The notes beneath the pieces are model-generated. The model saw nothing but the letters and a program-made list of their open reading frames with translations. It was not told where the DNA came from and made no database searches. A stretch of DNA of 64,000 nucleotides. It comes from Geosiphon pyriformis. Its lineage: Eukaryota; Glomeromycota; Glomeromycetes; Archaeosporales; Geosiphonaceae. Both the position numbers and the translations under genes were made by a program. Below are positions 24,133 through 37,988 of the stretch, piece after piece (the first letter of the stretch is position 1; every line of letters starts with the position of its first letter). The stretch lies in NCBI GenBank assembly GCA_016748015.1, contig JAAOMT010000129.1, forward strand, positions 186,001 through 250,000. The letters run 5' to 3'.

Positions 24133-24627
24133 CTAGACTCTTGAACTTTCCTCCAGAAATTCAGTAGTATTACTACACGTTTAATTTTCACGACAAAATT
24201 ACATGCTTTTAAGAACTTAAATTTCGATTTACACATGTGACCATGCTCTTGAGGATATATTTGTTTAACAACCAATTACCATTTACAATTGAGTTTACGA
24301 AAATTATAAAATTTTAACGGAAAAATACATGGTATTTTGTTAATAAATATTTGGGTGAAGAAAATCGATCGAACAAATATTCAATTACAAAAAAAAAAAT
24401 CATTTGATCGGTTAACATTTCCTTTACGTGTACTGTTCACTACATCTTCAACAAATATTTTTAAAATATTTTTAGAAACTACAATACCCAAAAGAGCACC
24501 ATCACAAACCAACAAATTATTGGTGTTAAACAAGAAGCTATGAAAACAATTTACCTAAAAAGTGTAATCTCTCAAAGATGATTCTAGAAACGTTTCTCTC
24601 ATAACCAATTGATAAGATTTAATATCA

Positions 24628-24644
24628 TCATCATCATCATCATC

Positions 24645-24717
<73 letters not shown>
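24628..24717. repeat. (CAT)n to (AAT)n compound microsatellite
   Basis: Five to six CAT units pass directly into about 24 AAT units. Confidence 0.95.
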
Positions 24718-24718
<1 letters not shown>

Positions 24719-27711
24719 GTGGTAAATGGAGATATTTCCTAACATTACGTACATATGAGAAATTATAAAATTATAATTATGAAAAAAAAAGATGGCTTTC
24801 GGAATAATCTATAAAAAAATTGTCCTTCCTGAATAGGTCTTGGTTAAGTTAACTAGCTGTCAAAAAATTCACTCAAAAATATAAACAAAAATATTTGAAA
24901 ATATATTTTTGTTCCTTTTCAGATAAAATGATATGATAGGAAGCTTACGATTCCCAATTAAGATTATTTTCTCTCATTCTCGTAAGAATTTTTCAGCGCT
25001 GGGGTTACGAATATTTTGGTAATTTAATCTTGTAAAGTTAGACTCCTGTTTTTTACTATTAACACATATTAGAAACATGGGAACTTTAACATTTTTTATT
25101 TATTTTCATATGAAAAAATATGTTAATATATATATTAAATCATATTTTTGTATTACGGGGATTCACAATTTTCTCTTGTTCCTCAAACTGAAACGATAAA
25201 TCTAAGTCTAACCCTAGGAGGTAGGTAATATAAGAATTTGTACTAGAATCTAGTATTTTATAGAAATATTTTTTCACCTCTTTAAACGTTGTGAACGGAT
25301 CCTCGAAACACCAAAATCAAGTTACATGAATGTTTCAAATGATAGAAATATCCATTTAACTAGATGTATTTAATTTTTTTGATTATATTTAAAAAAAAAA
25401 TTTCGAAATAACAAGCTTTATTAAAATCCCTGGTTCCATCATTACACAAATTTCGAATCAAATAATTAATCACATATTATATTTGACAGAAAAATTGATT
25501 ATAATCAAAGTTTAATTGTTTGAAATCATCATTCAATGACGTAAAATCCTTCACAGTTTAGAAGCTTTTTTATTCAAGGCCTTTTTCATACTGACTTTAA
25601 ATCTCATATTGTTATCACTACTCCTTTTAAAATTAAAACCACAAAGGTTTCACGCAACAATAAAATAAATCGATAAATTTTCTTGCCTAATTTTTATACA
25701 AGATAATATATAAATATTCTTAAAAATTACCGAGGAATTTGGGATCGTTAAATTATAAAGTAATCAAAGTTAAATGGTAACAATTTTGAACTCTATCCTA
25801 GGGTGGGTGGGTGGGTGGGTGATTGATTGATTGAGAAGCAAAGTAATTTCAAGTTTGAATGTAAAAGGTCAAAAATCAGTAATCAACGACAATTCACACC
25901 TTCATACAAACTTTTAAAAGTTCTTTTTAATTATATATATTATTATAACTTCAATCATCTTGATGCTAAAACTTTGACGGGGGGTTTTTTTTTTCGCTTC
26001 ATCGTTTCATGGTAATGTTTACAGATCAGTAATTTCATGATATTGGAAGATGAAGAGTTAGCAACCAGGCCGACTTTTCATGATTCAATGAATATTGAAA
26101 TGCCAAAGCTTTTATTGGTTGGATAGATGGTCATGCATTCTGAGGGAAGTTTTATGGTAGTTGGTAAATAGCATATTGAATAATTCAAAATTTTAAGGAG
26201 GCAATTGTGGTAACGTGCCAAGTAAACAAGTGACAGAAACACTTTGTAAGAGAAGGGAATCATACGACGACATGTCGTGAAAATTATAAGAAATGTTTTG
26301 CTTAAAATAAAGCTTTACTCTTTAACTAATAGTTTGAAAATAATTTTTGAAATCCAAAGGTATGTAATTCATTTATTAATTTGATAGTAATTAGAAGTAA
26401 AATTAATTGAATTTTTTTCTTTTAAACTTATTTCAGTGGGTGAAGGAAATGACTTTATATATAAATTTTATTTTAGATTACAATCAGTCCTCATATTGCG
26501 ATTTGTGTGAAAGGTTAGTCCAGTGAATCTAGAGTATTTTTTCTTTTTGAAAGAATTATCATGATTTAGATTCTCGGTATCCCGCCTTCGGACTAAATTT
26601 TGAGTAAAATATTTTAGATTGTCACAAATTTTCCGATACTAAATTATTCTTCCCTTGTTTCAACACTTTTTTGTCATCAAATATTTTATTTGAAAAAATT
26701 ATTTCATCCCCTTTTTGACAAAAATATTTACAAAGTACTAAACTTTTTCCAATTTAGTTGTTACACAAAAATTATCAAATTTTTAAAACTTGAATAAAAA
26801 GATAAAATATTTATGACTAAAAAAGAAATAACGCAAAATTTACATGAAATTCTTTGCTAGATTCCAGGATAAAAAGTATATGGTTTTGAAAAGTAAATTA
26901 AATAATAAAACTTGATAAGGAAGAAATTCAAATAATAAATAAATAAAAAAGATAGGAACAGGGAAATTTCTTTCATATATTAAAGAGCATATCTTCGTCA
27001 GCTTTTATTTGAGTCACTGAACAAGTATTTGGAAGTGAGTATATATCCAAATTATTTTGATATCGTCAAAGAGAATTTAAAACTGTTTCTTAAATTGTGA
27101 AAAGTGTTTTTTTTTAAAAAAAAAAAAAATCTTTGATAGAATCATTACCGTTCTTTTGTTGCTGCTTTCAAAGGAAAATTATTTATTCAAACTTTTTATG
27201 AATAGTGTCATGTAATAATATCTAATTTGTTCCTGTCCAAAACTGATCTGTTGATTACATAATAGCAAAACCCTTCCAAATTTCGGTTCAATTATCTTCA
27301 ATCGTTAGATAACAATGTTTATCCCAGGAATATCCTTCTGGAAAATCCTCCAACCTTTTCCATCGCTCAATTAAATATTATCAAATTGTAAACAATTTTC
27401 CCGGGATTTTCTTTCGGATCCTTCCCTCCCCATACTCTTCACCCCCCCCCCCCCCCCCTCCCCCTTTTATGATAATTCTCACACGTTTTCAAGTAAATAA
27501 TCAATCAATCAATTATTACGCCCAAAAGCTCTTGGTAATTACCGATAGTTTTTAATTTATTGGTGGTAGGAATTATAAAATGCAAAGATTTTATTCGAAT
27601 AAATATTTGAGAAAATATCAACAAAAAAGAGAATTGGGTCCTCATGGACATTTCTCAATTTACATTATCTGTTATTTTTTTTGGTGAAAAGAACGGAAAG
27701 AGATAAGGAAC

Positions 27712-27730
27712 TATAAAAACCATATATAAA
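27712..27730 (+). promoter_or_regulatory. TATA elements of the 27858 secreted-protein gene
   Basis: TATAAAAA at 27712-27718 and TATATAAA at 27723-27730 lie about 130 bp before the start codon. A pyrimidine-rich leader (CCCACCTTTCTC and similar) follows. Confidence 0.5.
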
Positions 27731-27857
27731 CGTTAACAATCAATTAAATCTCGCTATTTTGTATATCTTTTTGCCTAACTGACCCATTAAATCTTTTCCC
27801 ACCTTTCTCACGTATATCAAGAACTATAATCATATTCCTTCCCAACCAAAAAAAAAA

Positions 27858-28520
27858 ATGGCACCCCTTAATACACCCTTTGTAACTGCTATACTCGTCT
27901 TTTCTATATCGATTCTATTCACCTGCCTGACCAATGCCGTCCCAATTGATAATACAATCACCGAGACTACAATTACCGATGAGATAAATTTGCAATTGCT
28001 TGATAACCTTGCCAAGTTCGGCGAGAATAATGGGGTGTTAATGTTGAGCGAAAACCTGGACTCGGAAGGAACAATTTCAGCCCCAAAGAATCTTAATAAT
28101 CAGGATGATGATGATGATGATGAAACAAGATTAAATACCCAAATTTTATTACCCATGTTGATCCCTGGATCTGAAGGCAAAGATGATCCAAAGACGTCTA
28201 CGGCAAGGATCCTTTTACAAACTTCTTCCACTATCCGACATTCGTCCCATAAAGTTTTACCTAAACCAAAAATAAGTGAACCAAATATTGAGAAAGATGG
28301 TAAGCAAAGGATCACGGAACCAGGTCAGGCAAATCGACAGGGAGGAAGAAAAAAGTGTGCCGCAAAGTCACATCCAACAAACCCAAAGATGACCCCGGCT
28401 GATCAACATTTTCATGAAATTCTTGTTGAAGAAGGAATAAAACATGATGCCGAAGTTTCCGATCCTAATCATGAAGTCATTATTGTGTATGATGATAATC
28501 CACTCATGTTTAAGAAGTAA
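27858..28520 (+). CDS. Predicted secreted protein, unknown function
   Basis: Single exon, 220 residues. The N-terminus is a textbook signal peptide: a hydrophobic core VTAILVFSISILFTCL followed by TNA, with likely cleavage near residue 27 before VPID. The mature part has an acidic run (DDDDDDE at about 84-90), a basic patch (GGRKKCAAKSHPTN) and a C-terminus ending MFKK. There is only one Cys in the mature part, so it is not a typical disulphide-rich effector. It sits alone in gene-poor DNA, with a TATA box and a pyrimidine-rich leader upstream. A secreted symbiosis or cell-wall protein is possible but nothing in the sequence shows it. The ATG is preceded by a run of A (AAAAAAAAATGG), a good eukaryotic start context. 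Confidence 0.7.
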   Translation: MAPLNTPFVTAILVFSISILFTCLTNAVPIDNTITETTITDEINLQLLDNLAKFGENNGVLMLSENLDSEGTISAPKNLNNQDDDDDDETRLNTQILLPMLIPGSEGKDDPKTSTARILLQTSSTIRHSSHKVLPKPKISEPNIEKDGKQRITEPGQANRQGGRKKCAAKSHPTNPKMTPADQHFHEILVEEGIKHDAEVSDPNHEVIIVYDDNPLMFKK

Positions 28521-29629
28521 ACAGGGCCTTTAAAAGTCTTTAATAATGAAAATTTAAAATTTTTGAAAGGACAAACTTGAAATTTTTTTTAAAAGTTCAT
28601 AATATTGATGATTGGAAAATTTTAAATCGAAAAAATTTCCCAATCCTGTAGAGTATATTCAGTGTAAAGATCGAAATTAATCATTCACCTCTTTTCGAAA
28701 TACCTTCACCTATATTAATATCTAAAAAACCCAGCCATTTGTATTTTAATGAAAATACAGATCATTATAATGCGTTAAAAGCAGGTCTTAATTTATAACC
28801 GGTAATGATTCGTTTTTGAAAGAAATATAAAGCTTTTGTTCATTTCACTCCATTTAAAGAAGAACTATCTATATTTTGAATGAATTATAACAAGAAGAAA
28901 TGAAATTGATTTAAAAACATTAATCTTGAGCGTTGATTTCTTCAATTCTCAAATTAATAACAAAATTTAATTAACGAAATGTTAAATGTATTGGTTAATG
29001 AGCATTTGAAACCAAAGAACGAAAATATATTGTCGTTTGAATGGTTAATATATCATTTGTAAAGTCTTTAAATCATAAATATTTCTTAATAAAACCCAAG
29101 GTTTTGGTCTAACCAAGACAATTTATCCAAAAATTTTTGTCTCGAATTGAAAAATATAATCATTTTAATTATATATATTTATGGGATATTATTTATTTAT
29201 GGATATTCCAAAAATATTTTTCTTTTTCTAATTTACCAATTTAAAATTGATTTTTGAAAATTTAAAAAGTTAATCGATAAATGCCAGGTGTTTACAAAAA
29301 TAATAATTTTTAAATAGATATTTAAGTTTGATTTGTCTATAAAATACCTAAATAAAAAAAAATATGATAAAATTTCTATTTAAATAAAACTTTATTTATT
29401 TTTTTATTCGGATTTTCCATACATATTTTACAATTAATAAAAAATATATAATATATTTATCTGTATTTAAAAAATTTTCGTCACAAGTAAAAAATTTTCA
29501 TCATGTTTATTTAATAATTGTAATTTTGGGTTAAAGATTTTTTCATGAATACTTTATTGAAAATACTAAAAAAAAAAAAAATTAAAAACAAAATTAAGTA
29601 GTCAATAATCATTAGTAATACAAATTTTA

Positions 29630-29680
<51 letters not shown>

Positions 29681-30261
29681 GGTTATTATAATTTTAGATT
29701 TTAAAATTAATTATAAATATTGACAAAAAAATAGATAATTTAATATTTTAATTGTAAACATATACAAAATTTTTGATTTGATAATAAATTATAATTTAAT
29801 TTAAAAGCTAATTATTTTTATTTTAATTAATATAAAATATAAATATATATAAGTAAAATGAGAGTTTATTTTTAAGAAACCATTTTTTTTTTTAAAAGTT
29901 AAAAATTACTGTATATATATATAAATATTTTTAATTATACAAAAAAAAAACTATTTTTAATTATATTATTAATAATTGCTAAAATATTGAAAAGATCAAA
30001 ATATTTCGAAAAAAATTTACATATTATTATCAAAAAAATTTATTTTTAAAAAATTTAAAAAACATTAATTAAACCATTTAAATTTTATGAATTATAAAAT
30101 ATTATATTAAAATTTTTAATATATATATATTAAGTTTATAAATATATATTAAGTTTAATCAATTAAAATTTTTACTTGTATAATTTAATTAAAATTTTAA
30201 TAAATATAAATTGTTAAATAACAATTATTATTAAACTATTTTTTCAAATCTGATTAAAATT

Positions 30262-30640
30262 AAACTCTTTTCTCAACCAATTAAAGCTCCGAAAGAGTTG
30301 AGTTCGAGTCATAAATATTTTAACTCGGAATAATACGAGTCAAAATCTCATAACTCGACTTCGAGTTTTATATATAAGTAGATCAAATCTCAATTTAGCT
30401 CTTTTTAACTTGAAAAATGACAGATGATTAGAATAATAATTTATAGTTCTTTTATGAATTGAAAATTATTTTTTCTATTGGTCGAGAATCCAATAAAATC
30501 TCTACACGTGACCAATAACGAGTCGAGTCGAGTCATAGGCTATTAAATTCGACTCGATTTCTTAAAAATGAAAATTTTCCGAGTCGGGTTTGAGCCAAAT
30601 CAAGACTCGAATCGACTCGACTTGTTAGGACTCTTACAAC
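30262..30640. repeat. Island of CTCGA/GAGTC motifs inside the A+T desert
   Basis: About a dozen copies of GAGTC or GACTC, often as GACTCGA/TCGAGTC, are packed into under 400 bp (for example ACGAGTCGAGTCGAGTC near 30,518). They occur in both orientations, and ATTGGTC (about 30,477) and GACCAAT (about 30,509) form an inverted pair. It looks like a degraded MITE-like or satellite element; its ends are not sharp. Confidence 0.5.
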
Positions 30641-32286
30641 CAATTTTGTAAATTGTTAATTAAAAAATTATAAAGTATTAATAAATTTAAAACCATTTTT
30701 TTTATAAGTATTATATTGTATAAATTTGTTTTTAAAATTATAACTTAAATATAAAGTGTTAATTAATATTATAATTTGTAAAATATATTATACTTTAATT
30801 AATATACTGTTTTTTTAAAATCTGTAAAAAAATCTTAATAAGCAAATTTATAATTTGTTTTTGTTAATATATTTAATATTTTTATAAAATTTAATAATAT
30901 AAAAACTTTATAATTGTAATAATGTTTTTATTAATTATTATTTTGGCTTTTTATAATAATATTTATTTTATATTATTGTTAAATATTTTCTGATTTTTTA
31001 AAAATAAGTATAACTAATTTTTAATATATTAAAATATATTTCTTAATAAAAAGTTTTATTATTAACATATATTTTTTTTAAAAATATTAACTAATATTTA
31101 TTGTTTTTTTATTTATTGTTTTTAACTAAGCTATTAAAATATATTTTAAGAAAAGTTTTAAAATATCTTATATAATTTAGCACATATTTTTTTTTAAATT
31201 ATTTTTAAGCAATTATAATTACAATTTTTAAAAAACATATTATTTTTTTATATATAAATAATTTTTATTATTTTGTAATTATTTAATAATAAACTTCTAA
31301 AAAAATATGCTTTTATTATATTTTAGTTTTTGTTTATATGTTAATTTTAACTATTAATAATTTTAAAATTTAATTAAAATTAATTAATTATATTTAATAT
31401 TGTATTTTATTTAATAAATTTATAATATTATTATTAATTATTTTGAAATTAGCAAAAACATAATTATTATTATTAAAAATAGCTTAATAATATTAATAAT
31501 ATTTTTGTATATAATAATTTTTTTTAATATTTAATTCAAAAAAAATTTATATATTATTATTTAATGTTTTTGTAATATTTAAGTATTTTATTTTAATTAT
31601 TTACTATTTTTAAACAATACAAAACTTATAATAAAGCAATACAGACTGTAAAAACAACAACAATTATTATTTATTTCTTATTATAATATTGTTATTATTT
31701 AATTTATTTTAATATTTTTGTAAATTTTTATATATAATTATTAAAACTTATAAAATATGTGTTATTTTAATTATTTGTAATTGTTTAAAAACAACATAAA
31801 TATAGTTTTAATTAAATATTTAATATAAATAAAATTAAAATAAATAGTTTTATAAATAAATAAAAATAATTTAATTAATATAAAATTATAAAATATAACA
31901 AAGTTAACAAAAATATTTTTATTAAATCTATTATAATACAATTAAATTTTTTATTACAAAAATAAAATTTTAATATTACATATTTTTAATTAATATTTTT
32001 TATGTTAATATATTAATGTTTTATAAAAATATTATTTATAAAAAAAATAGAAATAAATAATTAAAAAACAATAATAAATAAATAACAAAAAAAACAATAA
32101 TAATAAAATAAAGCAGAAACAAATAAATAAAAAAAGCTTTGCTAATAAAAATAGTAATAATATATATATAAAAGTATTTATATATCTTTTTTTATGTTTT
32201 TTATGTTTAAATAATAAAGTTATTATTTTTTTAGATATTATTAAAATAAGTTTTTTTTGTAATATTATTATTTAATTTTTTTATAA

Positions 32287-32428
<142 letters not shown>

Positions 32429-35081
32429 ACTAATTTTTTTTTGTTTTTACTTTTTTTTTGTTTTTTACTTTTTTTTTGTTTTATTTTTATATTTTTTTTA
32501 ATTCTATATTTATATTATTTAGTTTTTATTAAATTTTTTTATAAATAATTATAATTGTTTTATTTTTTTAAAATACATAATTAATTATTTAGACTTAAAC
32601 TAATAAATACTTTATTTTGTAATTAATTTTTAATTATAAAATATATATTATATAATTAATAATAATTTTTAAAACTATTTATATTAAAACAAATAAACTT
32701 TTTTTTGTTTTTATACTAATTAAACTTTTTAAGTACAATAATAATTAGATTTATAATATAATTAATCTGAATTTTAAAAAAGCAAAATAATTATTAATAT
32801 TCATAACAAAATCAATCTAAACAGTTAAAAAAAGCAATTAAATTTATCAAAAAACCAATTTTTACTATAAATTTAATAATAATTAATAAATTTATAATTC
32901 AAATTTTAAATAAATTAATTTAAATTAAAATTAATTAACATATTTTTATTGTTATTGTTTAAAATAATTTTATTTTATTTATAAACATAATAAAATTAGA
33001 CACTATAATTGATATAAATAATACAAAATTAATAAAAAAACAAAAAAAAATTAAAACTTTATTTTTTATAAAAAAAAGCCAGTTTTAAAACAATAAAACT
33101 AATATCAAAAATATTAAAAAAAAACTTTTAAATACTTCAAAAAAGTTGCTATTTAATATAAATAAAAATTTTAACTTAAAATATTTTAAAATCTTAAATA
33201 TTTTTGTTTTTATTTTATTTTTGATAAAAAAATTTTTAATTTATTATTTTTAAATTTTAATAATTATATTAAATTTATATAAAGAGTTTTTTTTGTTGGT
33301 TTGTATTTTTACTTTTTAAAAATATATATATTAGTTTAAAAGTAATAAAAAAAAATTTGAATTAAATTTTTACAATAATAACACACAAATAAATTACAAG
33401 CTTATTAAAAAAACTGTTAAAATTTATTAAAACAAAATTTGTATTTAGGTTTTTAAAATTGCCAATTTTTATTATTATTTAAACTAATAATTTTAATAAT
33501 TAGATAAAACTGGCAATAAATTTATCAATTAATTTATTATTAAATTTTTAAATTTAAATAAAAAAAAATTACCAATTTTTTATATTACTATTATTTTGAT
33601 TTTTTTTAAATATTGTTCAAATATTTTTAATTTAAAATTAAAATTATATAAAAATCAAGGCAAAATAATACTTAACAATTACAATTTTAAATTTGGTTCA
33701 AAAATTTACTTTATATATATTTTAAATTATTATTTATTAAAAAATTTATTGTTTATATTTATATAAAAATTTTAATATATATTTTAAAAATAATTACAAT
33801 ATTGTTTTATTAATAAAAAAACTTATAAAACTTATATAAAAATAATTATATATTTATTATAATATTATTTTTTTGCTTGTTTTATGCAGAAACATGTTTT
33901 AATAGAGTAATAATATAATTAAATTTACAAAATCTACTTTAAAAGTTTAAATTTATAACTTTAAATTGAATTTTTAATTTTTAATTTTATCAATTTAGTA
34001 ATAATTTTTATATAAAACTTTTTATAAATAATCGAATTAATAAAATCTTGAAATTTAATCACTTTTTAAATTAAGCTACATATATAAAATAAAATACTAA
34101 TATTTTTGAAATTTTTATAATATTATAACAATTTTATTTTTAAAGTATTTAAAAACATCACAATTTAATTAATTATTTATTTAATGTATTAATTAAAATA
34201 TTAAACAGAGAATATTATATAATAAAAGCAATTTATGTGCTTTTTAAGTATAATTAGCCACTCAAAATTCAATTTTTTCTTATATTTAAAAAATAATAAC
34301 TATTAATTCTTAATAAATATTAATAAATAATTTATAAATAATATAATACAAATTAATAAATATTTATGTAGAAATTGGCATATGTTTTTGCATATATTAA
34401 AAAAACATTATGTAATTTAAAAATTAAAATAATATTTATTATTACTTTTTTTAAAAACTGTATTATATAAAATATTAAACTTTAAATATAAAAAATTACT
34501 AATTAAAAACCATTTAACAAAATCTTGTAAATATATTTTTTTCAAATAATAAATACTAAAACAAAATGTATTATTAACTTTAATGTTAAAGTTTTTAAAA
34601 AAAATTAAGAATGTGTAATTTTTTTGTTAATTTGTTAAACCAAAAACTGATCACAATTTGCATTTTTTAGATAAATTTCTTAAAAAATATGCTTAACATA
34701 TTATTTAAATATTCACATATTTTATTTTCTCATGCAATTTATATTAAACATAACAAAATAATTATTTATGTAAAACATTAAAAAAATTGTTTATCAACAT
34801 TAAAAGTATTATGATATATACAAAACAGTATCTTTTAACACATTATGATTTGTTTGAATAACAAAAAATAGCAATAATTCAAAAATATTTGAATGACAAA
34901 TTTCATTATTACCAAGAGTTTTAAAATTTGCAAAAGAAATATTTTTACATTTAATGTTATCAAATCCTGACGAGATTTGATGAGATATCAAAACAAATAA
35001 GCTCACTGACTTCATCTAAATTTAAAATTATCTGGGTAAAACCTACTAATACAAGAGACTTGGACATAATCCATATTCTCC

Positions 35082-37066
35082 TTATTGTGAATTATCACGA
35101 GTAACAACTTCTTCCATTTTATTAGCTGCCACTTGAGTTTCGGAGCTAGGAGCAGTTGGCCCAGCATATTCTCCAGTAGATTCTTCGTGTTCACGTCTTA
35201 ACTGTGCTTCAGACTATACAAGGTATAAGGAAATATTTCAGCGAATTTCTAAAAATCCATTTTACATTTTGAAATAAAATCAATCAACTTACTCGAAGTT
35301 TTCCGGCCAATTCATTTTCGTTAATAGGATGCCCAGAAGATTCTACAGCGCCCTGTACATTGAGGGGAGGAATACCAGTCTCTCGAGATATTCCTGTAGA
35401 ATATTTGCCCATGGACGACTGAGCCTGTGAAGTTACACTGCCTTTTTGTATAGGTGCGCCTTCATTCTTTGCATGATCTCTGACAACTTGTTTCAAGTCA
35501 CTCAGTGTTTGCATCTCTTCTTCGAGCGGGATTTTTTCATGCTCAACACCTTGATCGATTTGACTACGAAGATTACCATCCATTATAGAAGGTGAGGCTG
35601 GAGGGGTTGCTTGTTGTTTTTGTTGACCACCGAGATCAGCTGATGGATTGAATGGTGCAGCGGTTGCTGATAGCTGGCTCGAGTATGATTGGTCAGCTGG
35701 GGTTTCTTGCCTCCTTGAAAAAGCTCGAGTTAATTGATCCCGATCAATCTGCAAGACTTGCAAAAGTTTTTCCGCAGCTTCTGCAACTTTATTAGCTGGC
35801 CCGTTTGGAATAACTCCGCCAAAAGTTCTAATTTCATAGTTTTGTCGAGATTCAGCTTCTTCCTATAAATATAATTGTGAGCTGTTGCTTTAAATGTTTC
35901 AATTGAGAATTTTAGATGACCCACCTTTAGTCTGTTGACCAATTCTTCTAAATCAATTTCATCTCTTACAGGTGGAACCATTCCCTGAACACTGAGTGCC
36001 GGCACATGAATTTCCTCGCTAATAGCAGTAGCATATTTACCCATCGCACTTTCTATATAAGATTGTCTTGTAAGCGCATTAACAACACTTTGAATTAATC
36101 ATTCAATTATTTCTACTCACGAGCGATTGAGGCAACACTGCCACGTGGAATGTTTCCAGATACGTATCCACTAGCATGTTCGGATGCAACCTCTTTTAAT
36201 TTAGAGAGATTTTCGAACTCAATGCTCTGAGGGATGCCCTCGTGTTCCACGTCTTGTGCTTGAGTATTTGGAATTGCTTCAGAATTTTGTTTCTCTTGTC
36301 TTTGACCTTGATGAGTGGTTATAGGGAATTTAGTTTTAGGTATCGACCCAAAATTCTGTCGAGTCCCTTTCATAGGGATATTTGTTGCGGGAATTTGTTT
36401 TACTCGACCAACTCTTTGCCCTCTATTTGGGGTAGAGTTACCTTGTGCCTGTTGCCCACGTCCCTCATCAATGTGTAGTACTTGCTCAAGGCGTTCTGCA
36501 GCCTCTTCAACTTTCGAGGCTGGCCCAGCTCGAGGAACATAGCCTTGAGTCGCAAGCTCAAATTGCTTACGTTTTTCTGCCTCTTCCTAGAGATTTTTGA
36601 ACGTTTAAAAAGAGTCAAAAATTATTTTAACAAGCAGATTACTATGGATTTAGTTTTTAACCTTCACCTTTAATTCTTGGACCAATTGGGCCTCATTAAC
36701 TGGGTGATCGGCAGCTTTTACACGCGCCTGTACGATAAGTGATGGAGCACGAATTTCTTCGCCAATCGCTGTGGCGTATTTTCCCAGTGCACTCTCTATT
36801 AATGATTGGGTTAATAAAGATATCTCAAAAAAGAAGTCCAAAGATCAAGGCTGTATTTACTTACGAGCCAGAGACGCAGCAGAACCAGGACGAATTCCAC
36901 TGCCAAATCCAGTGCCAATTGTTTCTTCCCTAGCCTTGTCAGCTGCGATACGTTTCAATTCGGCAACATGTTCAAACTCGACTTCCTCTGGGATACCTTC
37001 GTGAATGTCAAAAGGATGAGGCGGAATCTTATTCTCATCGCCTTGTTGGTGTTGAAGAACGTTCAT
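35082..37066 (-). CDS. SMP (seed maturation protein)-domain, LEA-like protein
   Basis: Six exons on the minus strand: 37066-36865, 36795-36668, 36586-36121, 36052-35925, 35862-35293 and 35213-35082, about 541 residues, with intron phases 1, 0, 1, 0, 0. Three internal units each contain the SMP hallmark: PGSAASLAQSALGKYATAI, RGSVASIAQSAMGKYATAI and KGSVTSQAQSSMGKYSTGI at roughly residues 57, 256 and 448. Each is preceded by an EHEGIP-like acidic lead and followed by APSLIVQ/VPALSVQ/IPPLNVQ. SMP domains belong to the late-embryogenesis-abundant proteins, hydrophilic proteins tied to desiccation and stress tolerance; a protective role in spores is an inference. Units 1 and 2 share the same intron positions (exons 2 and 4 are both 128 nt), while unit 3 has lost the internal intron. 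There is no signal peptide or membrane segment, so it is probably cytosolic or nuclear. Confidence 0.85.
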
Positions 37067-37873
37067 GGTTGATTGAAGAACAATTAATTCTAATTATTGG
37101 TAATATATAGAGCACGATTAAAAAGTAGTTTATCTCGACCGAGGTAATTGTATATTGAAGAGCGAAAATAATTTGTGCATATATTTATTTGAAAGAAATT
37201 GAATACCGTTATATAGCCTTGAGGAAATAACGTCAAAGAGATGATAGAAAAAATATGTCATTGATCATCAAATCGCGCATAATTTATCATTTTCCAACGT
37301 GGAGAATATAGAGAATCAAATCAGAAGATTGGCGGTCATAATGACGAATTTTCAATCGCTCAAAGTTATAGTATTGATGAATATTTCGTCATTTATGGTG
37401 TGATAAATTTTGAGGAAATTTTTTCGTGTTAATTGATTTTACATTAAATAATGGGACGTTTGTAAAACAATTTGTATTAAAGAAATTATCATTTGCTGAA
37501 GAAGAGATTCCCACAGATTCCATAATTTTAATAATCTTTGATGAAAGCAAATATCGTTAGACACGTTGGTTTTCTCCATTATTAACTTGAATTCTTAATT
37601 CCCTTTTGAGAATTCTTTTTCTAAAGACAAAACATTTGTGTTTTAGATTAAAAGCTTTTGTTTTTTAATTTTTGGAACTTGTAAAAAAGGTATTTTTGGT
37701 ACTAATTTATAAAAAAAAAATTATTTCATTTAATTTTAGGGGTTCAAATTTGTCTTTACTCGTTTCAAATATTTATTTTTTTGTTTTGAATTTATTTATT
37801 TTTTGCTTGTCAAAAATTTAACGTTTATAATTAAAGAATCTCCAATTTATCAGTACATTATCATGTAAGCATC

Positions 37874-37876
<3 letters not shown>

Positions 37877-37904
<28 letters not shown>

Positions 37905-37988
37905 CAAAACAAAACAAAACAAAACAAAACAAAACAAAACAAAACAAAACAGAACAAAACAAAATAAAACTAAACAAAACAAAACAAA
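37877..37988. repeat. (AAAAC)n pentanucleotide repeat
   Basis: About 22 AAAAC units, perfect in the first two thirds and then degenerating (AGAAC, AAAAT, TAAAC). Confidence 0.95.

Larger units (their letters stand above)
19863..27857. other. 8-kb gene-poor stretch rich in microsatellites
   Basis: No convincing gene. Repeats include (TTGG)n near 19,905-19,942, (CAA)n near 20,127-20,150, (TATG)n at 20,895-20,952, a 15-bp tandem at 21,288-21,356, a CCTATTAA repeat near 22,696-22,722, (CTAT)-like tracts near 22,457-22,502, (ATT)n at 24,068-24,131, (CAT)n then (AAT)n at 24,628-24,717, (GGGT)n near 25,802-25,821 and a poly-C run near 27,443-27,458. Two short frames with balanced composition near 23.35-23.66 kb are the only coding-like spot. 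The remaining open frames look like chance or repeat products. Confidence 0.6.

Noticed and set aside
30240-30310. tRNA T-arm-like word GAGTTCGAGTC
   Set aside because: No matching acceptor, D-arm or anticodon arm can be formed around it; it belongs to the GAGTC motif island.
34809-35194. Two minus-strand frames downstream of the SMP gene
   Set aside because: One is the last exon of the SMP gene in another frame and the other lies in its 3' flank; neither shows coding signs of its own.
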